Positions 28,873 to 36,550 of a DNA stretch of 58,770 bases are shown here, in pieces. The notes beneath the pieces were generated by a model. The model saw nothing but the letters and a program-made list of their open reading frames with translations, was not told the DNA's origin and did not search any database. The stretch is from a virus, in the IMG/VR virus record IMGVR_UViG_3300045996_001447, positions 1-58,770 of that record, one strand, 5' to 3'. Each line of letters begins with the position of its first letter. The first letter of the stretch is position 1. The position numbers were made by a program, and so were the translations under genes.

Positions 28873-29297
28873 GCCCCCGCGTGTGGGAGGTCCCCGAGGC
28901 CCCCGAGATGGCGGTCACCGTGGTGCACACCCACGACCAGGACACCGGACGCCCGGTGGTCTGGTACCGGGCGGTGGACGGGGTGAACTGGTCGCGCCAC
29001 GAGAACGCCCGGCCGGGGGACGGCCTGTTCACCTGGCGCGAGCTGCTGGACCTCGGTCCGGTCACCGAGGGCCACCAGGTGCCGGAGTACCGGCGGGGGT
29101 TCTACCGGCTGCGCGGACGCCTGGATCTGGGAGGTGCTGACCGCACGGTGGAGGCCGGAACGCTACTGCTGGTCTCCGAGGTGGTCCGCGCTCCGCTCAC
29201 ACCCATGGCCGTGATCGACACTGTCGGGATCCCCCGGGTCACGGTCACCTGGACCGAGCTGGACCTGGCCGGCGCCGAACGCGTCGACAACCCGTAG
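28869..29297 (+). CDS. hypothetical beta-rich protein
   Basis: 142 residues, GTG overlapping the previous stop. The pattern VTVVHTHDQDTGRPVVWYRA, FTWRELLDLGPV and TEGHQVPEYRRGFYRLRGRL suggests a beta-sandwich or SH3-like fold with many aromatic residues. No catalytic signature. Ends 19 bases before a promoter with -10 at 29340. Confidence 0.66.
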   Translation: MSPRVWEVPEAPEMAVTVVHTHDQDTGRPVVWYRAVDGVNWSRHENARPGDGLFTWRELLDLGPVTEGHQVPEYRRGFYRLRGRLDLGGADRTVEAGTLLLVSEVVRAPLTPMAVIDTVGIPRVTVTWTELDLAGAERVDNP

Positions 29298-29315
29298 CCG
29301 CTCGGCGACACCCCG

Positions 29316-29366
29316 TTGCCTCCGAGTGTCGCGTGGCCCTACAGTGAGCCGTGCGACACTCGGAGG
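29316..29366 (+). promoter_or_regulatory. promoter overlapped by a 13-base inverted repeat
   Basis: TTGCCT (29316-29321), 18-base spacer, TACAGT (29340-29345). CCTCCGAGTGTCG (29319-29331) and CGACACTCGGAGG (29354-29366) are perfect inverted copies flanking the -10. The right arm includes the GGAGG site of the ATG at 29372. It could be an operator. In read-through RNA it would hide the ribosome site. Confidence 0.6.
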
Positions 29367-29371
29367 TGACC

Positions 29372-29563
29372 ATGGGCCGCCACTGCGACGGCACCCCGAT
29401 TCACGCGCTCTGGGGCATCCCCGCCCCGCGACGGGCGCCGCACACCATCACCGGCCGCCACCGCGCGGTCCCGCCACCACGACACCGATTGGATCATCCC
29501 GATGAGCGAGACCACTTCCCCGACGAGTACCGGACCGGAGCCCGCCGGCACGCCGGCGCCTGA
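29372..29563 (+). CDS. possible small basic protein, overlaps next gene
   Basis: 63 residues from the ATG 5 bases after GGAGGTGA. Gly/His/Arg/Pro-rich (GRHCDGTPIHALWGIPAPRR, then HRAVPPPRHRLDHPDERDHF), no clear fold. It overlaps the next gene by 62 bases. The promoter and ribosome site argue for it, composition and overlap against. An in-frame GTG at 29351 is another start. Confidence 0.4.
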   Translation: MGRHCDGTPIHALWGIPAPRRAPHTITGRHRAVPPPRHRLDHPDERDHFPDEYRTGARRHAGA

Positions 29564-30008
29564 CCGCTGGGAGCTGGCGCCCGAGCCGAATCTCGTGCAG
29601 GCCCGTCGGGCGGACGCCGACTACAAGGCCGGCAGCCTGGAGCAGGCCAAGGACCGGGTGGCCGATCTGCTGCGGGTCAACGATGACCTGCGCTGGAGCC
29701 TGGCCCGTTACCGCGGCACGCCGGAGTTGCGCACCGCGGCCCGGACGGTCGTGGACGCCCCGACTGCCGTGGACCGCACCTCCGCGGTCGATCGCCTGAG
29801 CAGGGCGCTGGAGGCGGTGGAGCGTGACCCCGAGGTCACCGAGCCGGACCTGAACCGCGCGGTCGTGGTGGCCGCGCGCCGGGTGCACGAGCGCTACCGG
29901 AACGGGGCCGCTCGGGACATCCCGCGGGAGCACTGGACCGAGCTGTCCCGGGCGCTGCGCGACTACGACAGGCACGTAATGGCGGCCAACCAGGAGGTGG
30001 AGGCATGA
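29502..30008 (+). CDS. hypothetical helical protein
   Basis: 168 residues. A Thr/Ser/Pro-rich start, then a nearly all-helical body: LEQAKDRVADLLRVNDDLRW, AVDRTSAVDRLSRALEAVE, TELSRALRDYDRHVM. A partial start-associated element (CGACACCGAT) lies about 20 bases before the ATG. No enzymatic motif. Coupled to the next gene by ATGA. Not recognised. Confidence 0.66.
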   Translation: MSETTSPTSTGPEPAGTPAPDRWELAPEPNLVQARRADADYKAGSLEQAKDRVADLLRVNDDLRWSLARYRGTPELRTAARTVVDAPTAVDRTSAVDRLSRALEAVERDPEVTEPDLNRAVVVAARRVHERYRNGAARDIPREHWTELSRALRDYDRHVMAANQEVEA

Positions 30009-30631
30009 GCAACGAGGGTGTCTGGGAAGTCGACGGGATTGCGCCGGAGGTCGTGTTGGCCTGGGCCCGTGGCGTGGCCGGGGACGCCCCGGCCGCCTCG
30101 GTGATCCTGACCCGGGCCGGTGAGGGCGGGCCGGTCACGATGGACGGTCGGGCCACGCTGCTGCACCACGACGTGACCGCGGTCGGCACGTTCACCGTGG
30201 TGCTCTGGGCCGAGCGTCCGCACGACCACGGCGCGGACTACGTCATGCGCCAGCACGTGCTCCGGGATCGGCCTGCGCCGGAGACGTCCGAGCCGGTCTC
30301 GACCCTGCGGCCGCGGGTGCGCGCGTTCCAGCCGGACCCCGACCGGGACCCGATCCTCGTGCTGGACCGCTGGCCTCACGACATGAGCCTGCCGACGTTC
30401 GACCCGCGCCAGCTCGGGTTCTCCGGGGCCGTGGCGTTCCCGATGGCCGTGGACCTGGACGACGACGGCCTGGACGACGAGCCGGACGCGGTCGTGCGGA
30501 CGCGGGACAAGGTGCTGGCGTTGGCCCGGGACCTGGCCGTGTTGCACGACGAGGGCCGCGACACCGCGGCCGCCCGGGAGCACCTGGCCCAGGCCGTGAC
30601 CGAGTACGGAGAGGCGGTGGAGGGCGCCTAG
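30005..30631 (+). CDS. hypothetical protein
   Basis: 208 residues, ATG overlapping the previous stop. A beta-rich first half (APEVVLAWARGVAGDAP, VTMDGRATLLHHDVTAVGTF) resembles the segment after it and may be a repeat of one domain. A Pro-rich stretch, then an acidic loop (DLDDDGLDDEPD) that resembles calcium-binding loops, and a final coiled helix (KVLALARDLAVLHDEGRDT). Function unknown. A leaderless promoter begins 11 bases after its stop. Confidence 0.66.
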   Translation: MSNEGVWEVDGIAPEVVLAWARGVAGDAPAASVILTRAGEGGPVTMDGRATLLHHDVTAVGTFTVVLWAERPHDHGADYVMRQHVLRDRPAPETSEPVSTLRPRVRAFQPDPDRDPILVLDRWPHDMSLPTFDPRQLGFSGAVAFPMAVDLDDDGLDDEPDAVVRTRDKVLALARDLAVLHDEGRDTAAAREHLAQAVTEYGEAVEGA

Positions 30632-30641
30632 AATCTGGGGG

Positions 30642-30671
30642 TTGCAATGACTGTCGGGTTCGTCCTACACT
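30642..30671 (+). promoter_or_regulatory. leaderless-type promoter cassette, copy 5
   Basis: GGGGG then TTGCAA (30642-30647), 18-base spacer with CTGTCGGG, TACACT (30666-30671), 6 bases, ATG at 30678, GACCGCCACC at 30689-30698. Confidence 0.75.
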
Positions 30672-30677
30672 CTTGGT

Positions 30678-31208
30678 ATGACGAACTCGACCGCCACCCG
30701 CATCGCCGCTCCGGCCACCCCCGCGCAGCGCGCGTTCCTGTCCAAGCTGATCGCCGACGCCGCCGAGCTGGGCGTGACCCTCCACCACGACCTGGACGCG
30801 CTGTCCAAGCACTCCGCCAGCTACGCGATCGACGGCGCCAAGCTGGCCATCTCCGAGGCCCGGCGCCAGCAGCCCGTCCGCCGGCCGGCCCGCGACACGC
30901 AGGGCCCGGCCGAAACCGTCACCGAGGGCATGTACCTGGCCGACGAGGTGATCTACAAGGTGCAGCGCGCGGTGCACGGCTCGGGCAACCTCTACGCCAA
31001 ACGCCTGGTCGTGGACGAGTACGGCTCGGCCCGGTTCGAGTACGCCCCCGGCGCCATCCGCACCCTGACGGCCGAGCACAAGATGACCCTGGAGCAGGCC
31101 AAGGCGTTCGGCGCGCTCTACGGCTCGTGCGTCGTCTGCGGCGCCACGCTGACCAACGAGGACTCGATCGCGGCCGGCATCGGCCCGATCTGCGCCGGCC
31201 GATTCTGA
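30678..31208 (+). CDS. DUF6011-like zinc-ribbon protein
   Basis: 176 residues. An N-terminal helical domain (TPAQRAFLSKLIADAAELGV and onward) of the type often fused to single-Zn modules, a central beta hairpin with an aromatic core, then the C-terminal GSCVVCGATLTNEDSIAAGIGP, where C-x2-C and a last Cys form a zinc ribbon. Proteins with this ending are widespread in actinobacteria and their phages and were long of unknown function. Start 6 bases after the -10 box, so probably leaderless. A hairpin terminator follows. Confidence 0.8.
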   Translation: MTNSTATRIAAPATPAQRAFLSKLIADAAELGVTLHHDLDALSKHSASYAIDGAKLAISEARRQQPVRRPARDTQGPAETVTEGMYLADEVIYKVQRAVHGSGNLYAKRLVVDEYGSARFEYAPGAIRTLTAEHKMTLEQAKAFGALYGSCVVCGATLTNEDSIAAGIGPICAGRF

Positions 31209-31217
31209 CTACCTCGG

Positions 31218-31248
31218 CCCGGGGCCCGTCACCACGGCGGGCCCCGGG
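31218..31248 (+). terminator. 11-base-pair hairpin terminator
   Basis: CCCGGGGCCCG (31218-31228) pairs with CGGGCCCCGGG (31238-31248), 9-base loop. Ends the DUF6011-like unit. The next start-associated element begins 9 bases later. Confidence 0.72.
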
Positions 31249-31257
31249 TCCCCTTCC

Positions 31258-31270
31258 CGACACCGAGCAC
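31258..31270 (+). promoter_or_regulatory. start-associated element CGACACCGAGCAC, copy 4
   Basis: Ends 24 bases before the ATG at 31295, with ACAGGAGAACGAG as ribosome site between. Confidence 0.6.
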
Positions 31271-31294
31271 CGAGACGACAGGAGAACGAGCGAC

Positions 31295-31717
31295 ATGCGT
31301 ACCGAGACCTGGACCCCGATTGCCCGTATCCGCGACGACGCCGGGGTGACTCCCGAGCGGATGGCCAAGGCCCCCGCCTGGACCACCAAGGCGATCGACC
31401 GCCTGGAGCGCGAACTGGCCGAGGCCCGTGCTGCGTTCGACGCGCTGGCCGGGAACGTCCCCACGGGACCCGGCGTGATCGAGGTGGCGCCCGACCACGG
31501 CGGCCAGGCCGTCCGGTTCCAGCCCGGCGCGTCGGTCGTCGTGCACCTGGCCGACGGGGAGCGGCACGGGGAGCCGCCGCGCGCCTACCGGATCCGACTC
31601 GACCGGTTCGGGCGCAACCCCGAGGCGCTGGACGTGATGTGGACCGGGTCGTCTCCGCTGGCCGCACTCGGCACCGGCGGACAGAACGTCTTGTCCCTCG
31701 TGGCTCTGGAGCGCTGA
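31295..31717 (+). CDS. hypothetical protein
   Basis: 140 residues. A helical N-terminal part (IDRLERELAEARAAFDALAG) and a beta-rich C-terminal domain (VIEVAPDHGGQAVRFQPG, ASVVVHLADGER) that could be a ligand- or nucleic-acid-binding barrel. AGGAG lies 11 bases before the ATG. No family recognised. Confidence 0.68.
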   Translation: MRTETWTPIARIRDDAGVTPERMAKAPAWTTKAIDRLERELAEARAAFDALAGNVPTGPGVIEVAPDHGGQAVRFQPGASVVVHLADGERHGEPPRAYRIRLDRFGRNPEALDVMWTGSSPLAALGTGGQNVLSLVALER

Positions 31718-31720
31718 GCG

Positions 31721-31858
31721 ATGCGTACCCGCCGACGCCGCTCGTCTGCTCGGATCGGCCCGTTCCGGCTCAACCGGTCCGGCCTGACCCGGGTCACCTC
31801 GGTGACGATGCGCCTGCCGCTCGGCCGCACGCTCGTGCTCTGGGAGCGTCCGCGATGA
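31721..31858 (+). CDS. DUF4236-like tiny basic protein
   Basis: 45 residues starting MRTRRRRSSARIGPFRLN, with SVTMRLPLGRTLVLWERPR at the end. The basic opening, RLN turn and beta strand recall DUF4236-type proteins. Starts 3 bases after the previous stop, ends ATGA with the next. Short, so the call is tentative. Confidence 0.55.
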   Translation: MRTRRRRSSARIGPFRLNRSGLTRVTSVTMRLPLGRTLVLWERPR

Positions 31859-32013
31859 CTCGCCGGGATGACAGCCTGCGCCCGTCACGGGCGGAGCTGG
31901 AGGCGCTGCGCGAGCGGCTGGAGTCGCTGAGCCCGGAGCAGGCCGAGCACGAGATCCGAGCGGCCGTGCGCGAGAGCCGTAAGCGCGCCGCGGGACGGGA
32001 GGGGCGGAACTGA
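31855..32013 (+). CDS. small helical protein
   Basis: 52 residues, ATG overlapping the previous stop. A single long charged helix (RAELEALRERLESLSPEQAE) with a basic end. Stop and next start share TGATG. No function known. Confidence 0.58.
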   Translation: MTRRDDSLRPSRAELEALRERLESLSPEQAEHEIRAAVRESRKRAAGREGRN

Positions 32014-32165
32014 TGGCCCGCCGAGCACGGGACGCCTGGCGCGATCAGCGCGGTTCCGGCCACGAGGGCACCGACACCCGCACCGGGGCGTCCGGTCCGG
32101 ACATGTGGCCGGATCCGCAGTGCCCGCACAAGGCCGAACGGGACCGCCGGAAGCCTCGCCGATGA
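32013..32165 (+). CDS. small polar protein
   Basis: 50 residues. Arg/Gly/Asp-rich, with PDPQCPHKAERDRR near the end. Coupled on both sides by overlapping codons. No fold can be inferred. Support comes only from the operon chain and codon use. Confidence 0.52.
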   Translation: MARRARDAWRDQRGSGHEGTDTRTGASGPDMWPDPQCPHKAERDRRKPRR

Positions 32166-32302
32166 ACGCCGAGCCCGTACGGGACCGGTGCAGCCGATGT
32201 GGCCGGGAGATTCGCCTGGTGCGCGGTCCCACCGGCCCTTACTGGCGCCACGCGCCCGAGCTGCCCTGGTGCGACGACAAGCGCCCCGAGCCCGCCCGAT
32301 GA
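32162..32302 (+). CDS. small zinc-knuckle protein
   Basis: 46 residues, ATG overlapping the previous stop. RCSRCGREIRLVRGPTGPYW gives a two-Cys knuckle followed by a beta hairpin, and LPWCDDKRP a third Cys. Likely a zinc-ribbon fragment or mini-protein. Ends ATGA, which would place an alternative start for the next reading frame at 32299. Confidence 0.6.
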   Translation: MNAEPVRDRCSRCGREIRLVRGPTGPYWRHAPELPWCDDKRPEPAR

Positions 32303-32393
32303 CCGTGCGGCGCCGCCGGGTCTGGGTCACCGCCGGGACCACCGGCTGGGCCCGGGCCCCCTACGACCCCGACCGCGACCCGTCCCTCCCACC

Positions 32394-32406
32394 CGACACC
32401 GAGCAC
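32394..32406 (+). promoter_or_regulatory. start-associated element CGACACCGAGCAC, copy 5
   Basis: Ends 15 bases before the ATG at 32422, with GGAGAG as ribosome site between. It lies in a frame that also opens at 32299, so the element is read as DTEH if the upstream start is used. Confidence 0.55.
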
Positions 32407-32421
32407 CCGGAGAGTCCTGAC

Positions 32422-33435
32422 ATGCCTACCGATCACACCCTGACCCCTGCCGATATCGCCGCCCGGTGCCGCATCCTCGGATGTGGCGTCACTATCCATG
32501 GCGCGAACTACAGGATCGTCCCTCCGGCGGATGCGACCACCGAGGACGGCTCCCGCCCCAGCGTCGTGCACTTCCCCGCCGACGCCGAGTTCCGCAGCAA
32601 GGCCGATCGAGCGCTGTCGGTGCGCAACCTGCGCAACAACGGCGTGGACGTCATGGAGGATCGGGACTGGACCGAGCGGCCGGCCGCCGAGCCGGAGCCG
32701 GCACCGGAGATCCCCAAGCTGGCGCCGATCCCCGGGCCGCGCCCGACCGCGGCCTGGTCCAAGAGGGCATCCGAGCCGGCACCGCAGCGGATCGACCCGG
32801 TCACCGAGGTGACGCCGGAGGACGTAGACCGCTCGGCCGAGATCGTGGCCGCGCTCGGCCACGAGCTGGCCCGCCTGCTGCTCCCGCTCAACGAGCGCCT
32901 GGACAAGCTGGCCACGCGGCTGGAGGCGGTGGAGTCCCGGCCCTCGGTCGGGGCGATGCGGGTCGGTCAGCTCGACGAGTCGGTGGGCAACCTGGCCCGG
33001 CGCGTCAACGACACCGAACGGGCTGCACTGAGCGCCCGGACCGGGCTGGAGCACGCGAACGACGCGGTCAAGGCGCTGACGGACAAGGTAGGTGGGAACG
33101 CCGCACGGGCGACGAACCTGGGTGCCGAGCTGGTCTCGATCCGCCAGCGATTGGATGCGCTGGAAGCCGGCACCGCGGCCGAGCCGGCACCGGACCCGAA
33201 CGCCTGGATGGACGAGATGCGCCGGGCCGTGCTCACCGCGCTGAGCCCCTACGGGGCCGTGTTCCTGCCCCGGGCCACCATCGCCGAGATCATGGGCATG
33301 GAGGACTCCCACGACTCCCCCGAGATCAAGCGCCTGTCCTACGTGCTCAAGATGATGAAGGAATCCGGGGAGCTGGAGTCCACCGGCGCCAAGTCCCAGA
33401 CCCGCTGGCGCCTGACCCGGAAGGACGAGAGCTGA
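32422..33435 (+). CDS. coiled-coil protein with C-terminal winged-helix-like domain
   Basis: 337 residues. An N-terminal domain of about 75 residues contains VTIHGANYRIVPPADATTED. A Pro/Glu-rich linker leads to a long coiled coil from about 130 to 250 (LLPLNERLDKLATRLEAVES, ARRVNDTERAALSA, LGAELVSIRQRLDALEAG). The last 80 residues (LPRATIAEIMGMEDSHDSPE, RLSYVLKMMKESGELESTG) look like a winged helix. The start follows the start-associated element. The coupled ATG at 32299 would add 41 residues. A DNA-binding oligomer is likely. Confidence 0.7.
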   Translation: MPTDHTLTPADIAARCRILGCGVTIHGANYRIVPPADATTEDGSRPSVVHFPADAEFRSKADRALSVRNLRNNGVDVMEDRDWTERPAAEPEPAPEIPKLAPIPGPRPTAAWSKRASEPAPQRIDPVTEVTPEDVDRSAEIVAALGHELARLLLPLNERLDKLATRLEAVESRPSVGAMRVGQLDESVGNLARRVNDTERAALSARTGLEHANDAVKALTDKVGGNAARATNLGAELVSIRQRLDALEAGTAAEPAPDPNAWMDEMRRAVLTALSPYGAVFLPRATIAEIMGMEDSHDSPEIKRLSYVLKMMKESGELESTGAKSQTRWRLTRKDES

Positions 33436-33581
33436 TGTTCATCACCGGAGCGATGTTCGACGCGCTGGTGGAGCAGGTGGCCCGGCTCGCGGTCCGGGTC
33501 GGCCAGGAATGCAAGGCGCTCCACGAGCGGATCGACGCGCTGGAGCAGCGCCTGGATGAACAGGGGAGGGACCAGCGATGA
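33435..33581 (+). CDS. small coiled-coil protein
   Basis: 48 residues, start shares TGATG with the previous stop. AMFDALVEQVARLAVRVGQE and ERIDALEQRLDEQ form one amphipathic helix with heptads. It may pair with the coiled coil of the protein just upstream (inference). Ends ATGA. Confidence 0.6.
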   Translation: MFITGAMFDALVEQVARLAVRVGQECKALHERIDALEQRLDEQGRDQR

Positions 33582-33994
33582 CCACCGCACGGGAACGACT
33601 GCTGGATCGGCTCACCCGGTGGAGCGGTCCGGGTGGCGAGGGTTGCCACACCGACATCGGGTCGGACGTTCGGATCCTGTTGGCCGAGGTGGACACCCGC
33701 GAGGACATGACGCCCGAGGTAGAGCCGAACCCGGCCGACACCATCGCCGCCGTCCGGTGGGCCGTGACTGGTCGCACCGACGTGGAGGTGCCGAGCTGGG
33801 TAGAGCGTGACCCGGCCGGGGTTCTCGACGCCATCCGGTCGTTCCTCACCCGGCACGAGGTGCCCCGCGCGCCGGTCAAGGCGCTGCTTGCCGCGCTGGA
33901 CGACATCGACGCGTACAGCCCGCAGACCGTCGATCTCGACGCTGTCGTCGCCGAGGTGCGGCGCCACCTGGACGAGTCGGAGAGTGACCGGTGA
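33578..33994 (+). CDS. hypothetical protein
   Basis: 138 residues, ATG overlapping the previous stop. Helical first part (TARERLLDRLTRWSGPGGEG), then ILLAEVDTREDMTPEVEPNP and helical segments DPAGVLDAIRSFLTRHEVPR, ALLAALDDIDAYSPQTVDLD. Acidic. No family recognised. Overlaps the RusA gene. Confidence 0.65.
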   Translation: MTTARERLLDRLTRWSGPGGEGCHTDIGSDVRILLAEVDTREDMTPEVEPNPADTIAAVRWAVTGRTDVEVPSWVERDPAGVLDAIRSFLTRHEVPRAPVKALLAALDDIDAYSPQTVDLDAVVAEVRRHLDESESDR

Positions 33995-34542
33995 TGACCA
34001 CCGCCGAGAAACGCGCCGTGCGGGCCGAGGCCGCCGGCCGCTACCGCAACCTGCTGGACCACTGCACCCCGAGCCTGCCGTGGCACCTGGACGTCTGGGT
34101 GCCCGGCAAGCCGGTGACCAAGGGCTCCACCACGGCGTACGCGATCTCGGCGCCGAACACCAAGCGTGGGATGCGCGCGGTGACCACCGCGGCCAACGAT
34201 CCGGAGCAGAAAGCCTGGGGCGCGCACGTGCGCGAGGCGGTGGTCACGGCCTGGGGTGAGGTGTCCCAGCTCGGCGCGCCGACCGCGGCGCCGGTGGTGG
34301 TCTGGTGTGAGTTCGTGATGCCGCGGCGGGCCAGCGCGCCCAAGGGCTACACCGAGCCGCACACCCGCAAGCCCGACACCGACAAGCTGTTGCGGATGAT
34401 CGGCGACCAGCTCACCCACGTGGTGGTCACCGACGACGCCACCACCGTGCTGATGGGCGGAGTGAAGCGGGAGGCCGAACCAGACGAGGCGCCGGGCGCC
34501 CGGATCCGGGTGTGCGTGCTGGCTTGGGGCGGTGCGTCATGA
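33991..34542 (+). CDS. RusA-like Holliday junction resolvase
   Basis: 183 residues, GTG or the next codon ATG. WVPGKPVTKGSTT near the start is the G-x-P-x-x-K turn of RusA proteins. EPHTRKPDTDKLLRMIGDQL followed by VVVTDDATTVLMGG holds the acidic residues KPDxDKL and DD that bind metal. It cuts four-way junctions, helping finish recombination or clear DNA before packaging. Longer than E. coli RusA (120) by an N-terminal helix. Coupled to small genes on both sides. Confidence 0.85.
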   Translation: MMTTAEKRAVRAEAAGRYRNLLDHCTPSLPWHLDVWVPGKPVTKGSTTAYAISAPNTKRGMRAVTTAANDPEQKAWGAHVREAVVTAWGEVSQLGAPTAAPVVVWCEFVMPRRASAPKGYTEPHTRKPDTDKLLRMIGDQLTHVVVTDDATTVLMGGVKREAEPDEAPGARIRVCVLAWGGAS

Positions 34543-34997
34543 GCACGATTCCGGGTTGGGAGGGGTCCATTGGCCCGTCTCCTGCGCAGTACGGCGACCT
34601 GCACGTCTATGCCCGCGACGTGACGTCGGGCGCTGGGAACTGCGTGTGCGGGCGAGACCCGGGTCATCGGCTGCACGTCCAGGTCGGCACGGCGCCCGAG
34701 GTGCAGTGCCCGAGGTGCGGGACCACGATCCGGTCCCGGCTTCCCGATGCCGAGGACGCTGCGCGGGTCGCCGAGCTGGAGATTGAGCTGGCCCGCGCCC
34801 GAGCCCGAATCCGGGAGCTGGGCGCCGACCTGAGCCTGGCCAAGGACGCGCTGCGCGAGCACGAGGCCACCCGCACCCTCGGCGGCCCGATCACCGGACG
34901 CCGGGTCCCGGACGACACCTGGGACAACGCCCCGTCCGCGGGGCCCGTCCAGCACGACTACAGCGGATCCACCGACGAGACAGGGGAACGATCGTGA
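34539..34997 (+). CDS. zinc-ribbon and coiled-coil protein
   Basis: 152 residues, ATG overlapping the RusA stop. NCVCGRDPGHRLHVQVG and VQCPRCGTTIRSRL give two Cys pairs, a zinc ribbon with a basic beta hairpin. A long helix follows (ARVAELEIELARARARIREL, LSLAKDALREHEATR), and the tail is polar. Likely a DNA-binding adaptor. Ends GTGA. Confidence 0.68.
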   Translation: MSTIPGWEGSIGPSPAQYGDLHVYARDVTSGAGNCVCGRDPGHRLHVQVGTAPEVQCPRCGTTIRSRLPDAEDAARVAELEIELARARARIRELGADLSLAKDALREHEATRTLGGPITGRRVPDDTWDNAPSAGPVQHDYSGSTDETGERS

Positions 34998-35431
34998 GCA
35001 CCGATCCGGCCGTCCAGATCGCGGCCACCGTCCAGCACCGGGTGGACCAGCAGTACCGCTACAAGCACGGCGGCCGGGAACGCCCAGGCCCGCGCTGGAG
35101 TGACCAGGCGTGCGCGGCGTGGCGCGAGGCGCACCGCCGGGCCGGCATGACCGGGGCCTGGACCACTACCCCGGTGGCCTCGGCGGTGGCTCTGCTCGAC
35201 GCCCTGGCCGGGCTGGGCACGTGCAACGGGGCCGAGTTGGCGCGACACGCCGGGGTGCAGCAGGGACAGGCCACCTCGGTGACCCTACCCCGGTTCGAGA
35301 GGCTGAACCTGGTGTCCCGGTCCACCGACGCCGAGGGCGTGGCCGGGCGCACCGGCCGGCCGACCCGCTGGACCATCACCCGCGCGGGTCGCGAGCTGGC
35401 CCGGGTGCTGCGGGACGGGAGGCTCCGATGA
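34994..35431 (+). CDS. winged-helix DNA-binding protein
   Basis: 145 residues, GTG overlapping the previous stop. VALLDALAGLGTCNGAELAR and HAGVQQGQATSVTLPRFERL read as a helix-turn-helix, followed by the wing LVSRSTDAEG and TRWTITRAGRELARVLRD, as in MarR-like regulators. The first 60 residues are basic. It may regulate phage or host genes. No target can be named. Confidence 0.74.
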   Translation: MSTDPAVQIAATVQHRVDQQYRYKHGGRERPGPRWSDQACAAWREAHRRAGMTGAWTTTPVASAVALLDALAGLGTCNGAELARHAGVQQGQATSVTLPRFERLNLVSRSTDAEGVAGRTGRPTRWTITRAGRELARVLRDGRLR

Positions 35432-35604
35432 TCCCCCGCGACGCCGACGCCTGGATCCTGTTCCTGTACCTGCTCGGCGCCGGCCTGGTCATCGGTGGGG
35501 CCTGGATCGGCACCTGGTGGATCTTCGTTCCCGGGCTGCTGTCGGTGGCCGCGGCGTTCGTCGTGTTGTTCCGGGACGAGGCGCGGGAACGGAGCGGCCG
35601 ATGA
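35428..35604 (+). CDS. two-helix membrane protein
   Basis: 58 residues, ATG overlapping the previous stop. AWILFLYLLGAGLVIGGAWIG and WWIFVPGLLSVAAAFVVLF are two membrane helices with a Trp-rich turn, then a basic end. One of several very small membrane proteins in this block. Not near the lysis genes. Confidence 0.66.
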   Translation: MIPRDADAWILFLYLLGAGLVIGGAWIGTWWIFVPGLLSVAAAFVVLFRDEARERSGR

Positions 35605-36398
35605 GCACGCCCGAACGGCTGGAGGCCGCGGACGCGTTCCTGGACCGGTCCGCCGCGGTGTTGGCCGAGCCCGAGCCGCTGACCGCGTGCGCGTGGTGCT
35701 CGCACCCGCTCGACGCGGGGTCCCCGTCCGGGGAGTTCTGCGGGGAACAGTGCGCGGCGTACTGGCGATCCGGGGCCGACTGGAGCCCGGGGGAACGGTG
35801 CGTGTGCCAGACCTGCGACCCCGAGGCGTACGCCGAGCGGGATCGGATCATGTCCCGGTGGCTGGGTGAGATCCGCCAGCGGAGCGCGGCGTCCCCCGCC
35901 CGCGGCCTGTTCCAGGTGATGCCGTCCACGTACCGAGAGCGTGCGCGCACCGGCGCCACCCTGCACGAGGTGGCCGAGTGGTTCGCGGGGGAACAGGCCG
36001 CCCGTCCGTACCAGTGGGGCGGAGTGCCGTCGGTCAGCGTGGAGACCTTCCGAGTCGAACGCGCGCTGGCCGAGGCGGAACGCCGGCTGGAGGAGTTCCG
36101 CCAGCGCCGGTTCCTCGGGATCGACGTCACCGAGCACGGTTCGGCGGTCTCCGTGGCGCACTACGACGACGCCGGCAACCTCGTGCTGGAGAGCCTGACC
36201 GACCTGACCGGCTGGACGGACATGGGCTGGTTGCAGGACCGTTCAGCCGACGTCCCGCCCGCCCCGCACTGGGAGGTGGCCTCGTTCCAGCGGCACTGGT
36301 TGGACCGATGGGTCGGCGGTGTCGAGACCACCGAGGTACCGGTGACGCGCTGGGTCGGGCGCAAGCCGAACCGTCGCAGGCGCAAGCGCCGGGGCTGA
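35601..36398 (+). CDS. Cys-rich protein with basic tail, unknown function
   Basis: 265 residues, ATG overlapping the previous stop. CAWCSHPLDAGSPSGEFCGE and CAAYW then CVCQTCDPEAY form a zinc-binding N-terminal half. A second region (FLGIDVTEHGSAVSVAHYDD) is beta-rich, and the protein ends RKPNRRRRKRRG. The zinc fingers and basic tail suggest nucleic-acid binding. Last gene of the coupled chain 31.3-36.4 kb. Confidence 0.7.
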   Translation: MSTPERLEAADAFLDRSAAVLAEPEPLTACAWCSHPLDAGSPSGEFCGEQCAAYWRSGADWSPGERCVCQTCDPEAYAERDRIMSRWLGEIRQRSAASPARGLFQVMPSTYRERARTGATLHEVAEWFAGEQAARPYQWGGVPSVSVETFRVERALAEAERRLEEFRQRRFLGIDVTEHGSAVSVAHYDDAGNLVLESLTDLTGWTDMGWLQDRSADVPPAPHWEVASFQRHWLDRWVGGVETTEVPVTRWVGRKPNRRRRKRRG

Positions 36399-36436
36399 TT
36401 GTCGGGGCGTGGACAGCCACGTAAGAACGCCGGTTA

Positions 36437-36460
36437 GCGCAGCGGGCTGGTTGGCTGCGC
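36437..36460 (+). terminator. small hairpin in intergenic region
   Basis: GCGCAGC (36437-36443) and GCTGCGC (36454-36460), perfect, 10-base loop. In the 150 bases between the basic-tail gene and the next leaderless promoter. A weak terminator at best. Confidence 0.4.
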
Positions 36461-36514
36461 ATGGAGGCCAATGACCGACGTCGCCCCGACCCCTCGGTCG
36501 GACTGTCCACCCCC

Positions 36515-36544
36515 TGGTGTCGGACTGAAAGTGTGGTTTACACT
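36515..36544 (+). promoter_or_regulatory. leaderless-type promoter cassette, copy 6 (diverged)
   Basis: TACACT at 36539-36544 with TTT before it, 6 bases, ATG at 36551. The -35 is weak (TGGTGT at 36515-36520). The GTGTCGG block is present but shifted upstream. GACCG at the second codon keeps part of the downstream element. Confidence 0.58.
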
Positions 36545-36550
36545 GCACCC

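Noticed and set aside
29351-29371. Leaderless GTG start at 29351
   Set aside because: The gap after the -10 is 5 rather than 6 bases, the inner GACCGCCACC element is missing, and an ATG with a strong GGAGG site lies 21 bases on.
36420-36480. Possible tRNA near TTAGCGCAGCGGG
   Set aside because: D-arm-like string only. No T arm (no TTCGA-type loop) and no acceptor stem. It folds as a small hairpin instead.
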